DNA from: Halalkalibacter akibai JCM 9157
GTDB lineage: Bacteria > Bacillota > Bacilli > Bacillales > Bacillaceae_D
Length of the DNA: 64,000 nucleotides
Assembly (NCBI RefSeq): GCF_000513135.1
Contig: NZ_BAUV01000021.1
Span: 1-64,000, forward strand
Reading direction: 5' to 3'
In this document: piece by piece, positions 63,141 to 64,000 of the stretch
Layout of the letters: each line of letters starts with the position of its first letter
Position numbering within the stretch: the stretch's first letter is position 1
Made by a program: the position numbers and the translations under genes
The notes under the pieces: generated by a model
Seen by the model: the letters and a program-made list of their open reading frames with translations, nothing else
The model's database searches: none
What the model was told of the DNA's origin: nothing

Positions 63141-63458
63141 TATTTAGTATAGAAACACTATACATCAGCGAAAGTGCTCATTCAAGTTGGGAGAAGAGCG
63201 AGTGTATAAAATCAACTAGTATCTTCACGAATTTGACTTATTTTCAGAGTTATGAGTGCTATATAGAACTTTCAAATAAGGTTAAAAGGGTTTATAAAGG
63301 AAAGAGAGAACCTATGTTAGGAGAGATGCCTCTTTTTTGTTCTCTTAATCTTTACCTAATAGAAGGAAAATGTGTCGAATGAAGCAAGGCTTTGTCAATA
63401 GACTAGAAGAATATCAAATGGATTTGGTAAGATAAGAAGATAAAGGAGTTGTTTGAAC
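63141..63458. other. Divergent hit/ecsA intergenic region
   Basis: 318 bases with both promoters expected. A loose inverted repeat is visible (AGAGAAC near 63306 and GTTCTCT near 63340), enclosing AGGAGAGATGCCTCTTTTTT. It could be a weak hairpin. No gene, riboswitch or clear operator was recognised. Confidence 0.3.
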
Positions 63459-64000
63459 ATGTCAGAGGTTTTAAAAATAAAAGATTTAACAGGGGGATAC
63501 CACCCGAAGAAACCTGTTATACATAATGTAAACTTCTCTGTGAACGCAGCAGAAATTGTTGGGTTAATCGGATTAAATGGAGCAGGGAAAAGTACGACCA
63601 TTAAACATATACTTGGATTATTACAGCCTGAGAAAGGTGAAGTTACGATAGATGGTAAGACGTTTCAGAAACAATTAAATGAATATCGACGCTCGTATGC
63701 TTATATCCCCGAGACACCGATTTTATATGATGAACTAACGTTATGGGAGCATTTAGAACTAACCGCATTGGCTTATGGGTTGGAAAAAGACCTTTTTGAA
63801 GAACGGGCTGAAAAATTACTTATAGAGTTTCGCATGCAAAAAATGAAGAAATGGTATCCTAGTCATTTTTCTAAAGGGATGCGCCAAAAAGTCATGATTA
63901 TGAGTGCATTTTTAATTGAACCTCCTGTTTATATTGTCGATGAACCGATAGTGGGACTTGATCCTATAGGGATTCAATCTTTTCTCACATTCCTTGATGA
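63459..64000 (+). CDS. ecsA: ABC transporter ATP-binding protein EcsA (partial)
   Basis: The first ~180 residues of an ABC ATPase, cut by the window end. Walker A is GLNGAGKST, Q-loop region YIPETPILYDELTLWEHL, the signature deviates (FSKGMRQKVM), and Walker B is VYIVDEPIVGLDP. This matches EcsA, whose loss in B. subtilis impairs secretion, competence and exoenzyme production. ATG 63459 follows AAAGGAGTTGTTTGAAC. Position after hit agrees; ecsB should follow outside the window. Confidence 0.93.
   Translation, partial: MSEVLKIKDLTGGYHPKKPVIHNVNFSVNAAEIVGLIGLNGAGKSTTIKHILGLLQPEKGEVTIDGKTFQKQLNEYRRSYAYIPETPILYDELTLWEHLELTALAYGLEKDLFEERAEKLLIEFRMQKMKKWYPSHFSKGMRQKVMIMSAFLIEPPVYIVDEPIVGLDPIGIQSFLTFLD

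Overview
The window looks like a chromosomal segment of a low-GC, spore-forming Bacillaceae, probably an alkaliphilic or halo-alkaliphilic Bacillus relative. Supporting this are strong AAGGAGG-type ribosome binding sites with frequent TTG/GTG starts, sporulation genes (spoVR, an alpha/beta SASP gene, yhaL, several yjcZ-like genes), B. subtilis-like gene neighbourhoods and acidic extracytoplasmic proteins such as PrsA. No rRNA, tRNA, CRISPR array, prophage or intact insertion sequence was recognised.

Layout. Bases 1-11 kb: a frameshifted methionine-salvage-type aminotransferase, a manganese catalase, an FAH-family hydrolase, a glycerophosphodiesterase, and a glycogen operon on the minus strand (glgC-glgD-glgA-glgP) without a visible glgB. 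Bases 11-19 kb: a repeat-rich gap, then a DUF2225 protein, CheX, a GNAT-nitrilase fusion (YhcX-like), a membrane-anchored YtkA-like protein, phosphoglucomutase pgcA and spoVR. Bases 19-30 kb: a heterodimeric ABC exporter, an OmpR-type two-component system with two PepSY-domain proteins, a chemoreceptor and an aminotransferase. Bases 30-35 kb: an NSS amino-acid transporter, htpX-lemA, a heme-monooxygenase-like pair and iadA. Bases 35.5-43.5 kb: a seven-gene leucine/acyl-CoA degradation operon (yng/liu type) preceded by a cre box, a palindromic operator and a possible sigma-E promoter. Bases 43.7-50.6 kb: SASP, yheE/yheB/yheA, a HAD protein without key catalytic residues, and an LTA synthase. 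Bases 51-64 kb: a secretion and membrane-biogenesis region with yidC, cssRS, yhaM, yhaL, prsA, hpr(scoC), yhaH, serC, hit and ecsA (cut by the window edge), close to the B. subtilis prsA-hpr-serC-hit-ecsA order.

Most interesting observations. (1) Just upstream of yidC lies a 90-residue membrane-anchored ORF with an acidic C-terminus. Its last codons form a perfect 12-bp stem with the yidC Shine-Dalgarno region. This is the architecture of a MifM-type ribosome-arrest sensor. (2) An interspersed, partly palindromic repeat is present in twelve copies. Two copies carry a nested, highly conserved ~150-bp module with nested stems and compensatory changes. (3) Four genes (mtnE-like, glgC, a PepSY gene, serC), and probably the 3' end of glgA, each appear to lack exactly one base. 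This points to systematic consensus errors more than to independent pseudogenes.

Functionally, the right half combines membrane insertion (YidC), extracytoplasmic folding (PrsA), secretion-stress sensing (CssRS) and exoprotease/secretion control (Hpr, Ecs). The centre handles branched-chain acyl-CoA catabolism, and the left handles carbon storage.
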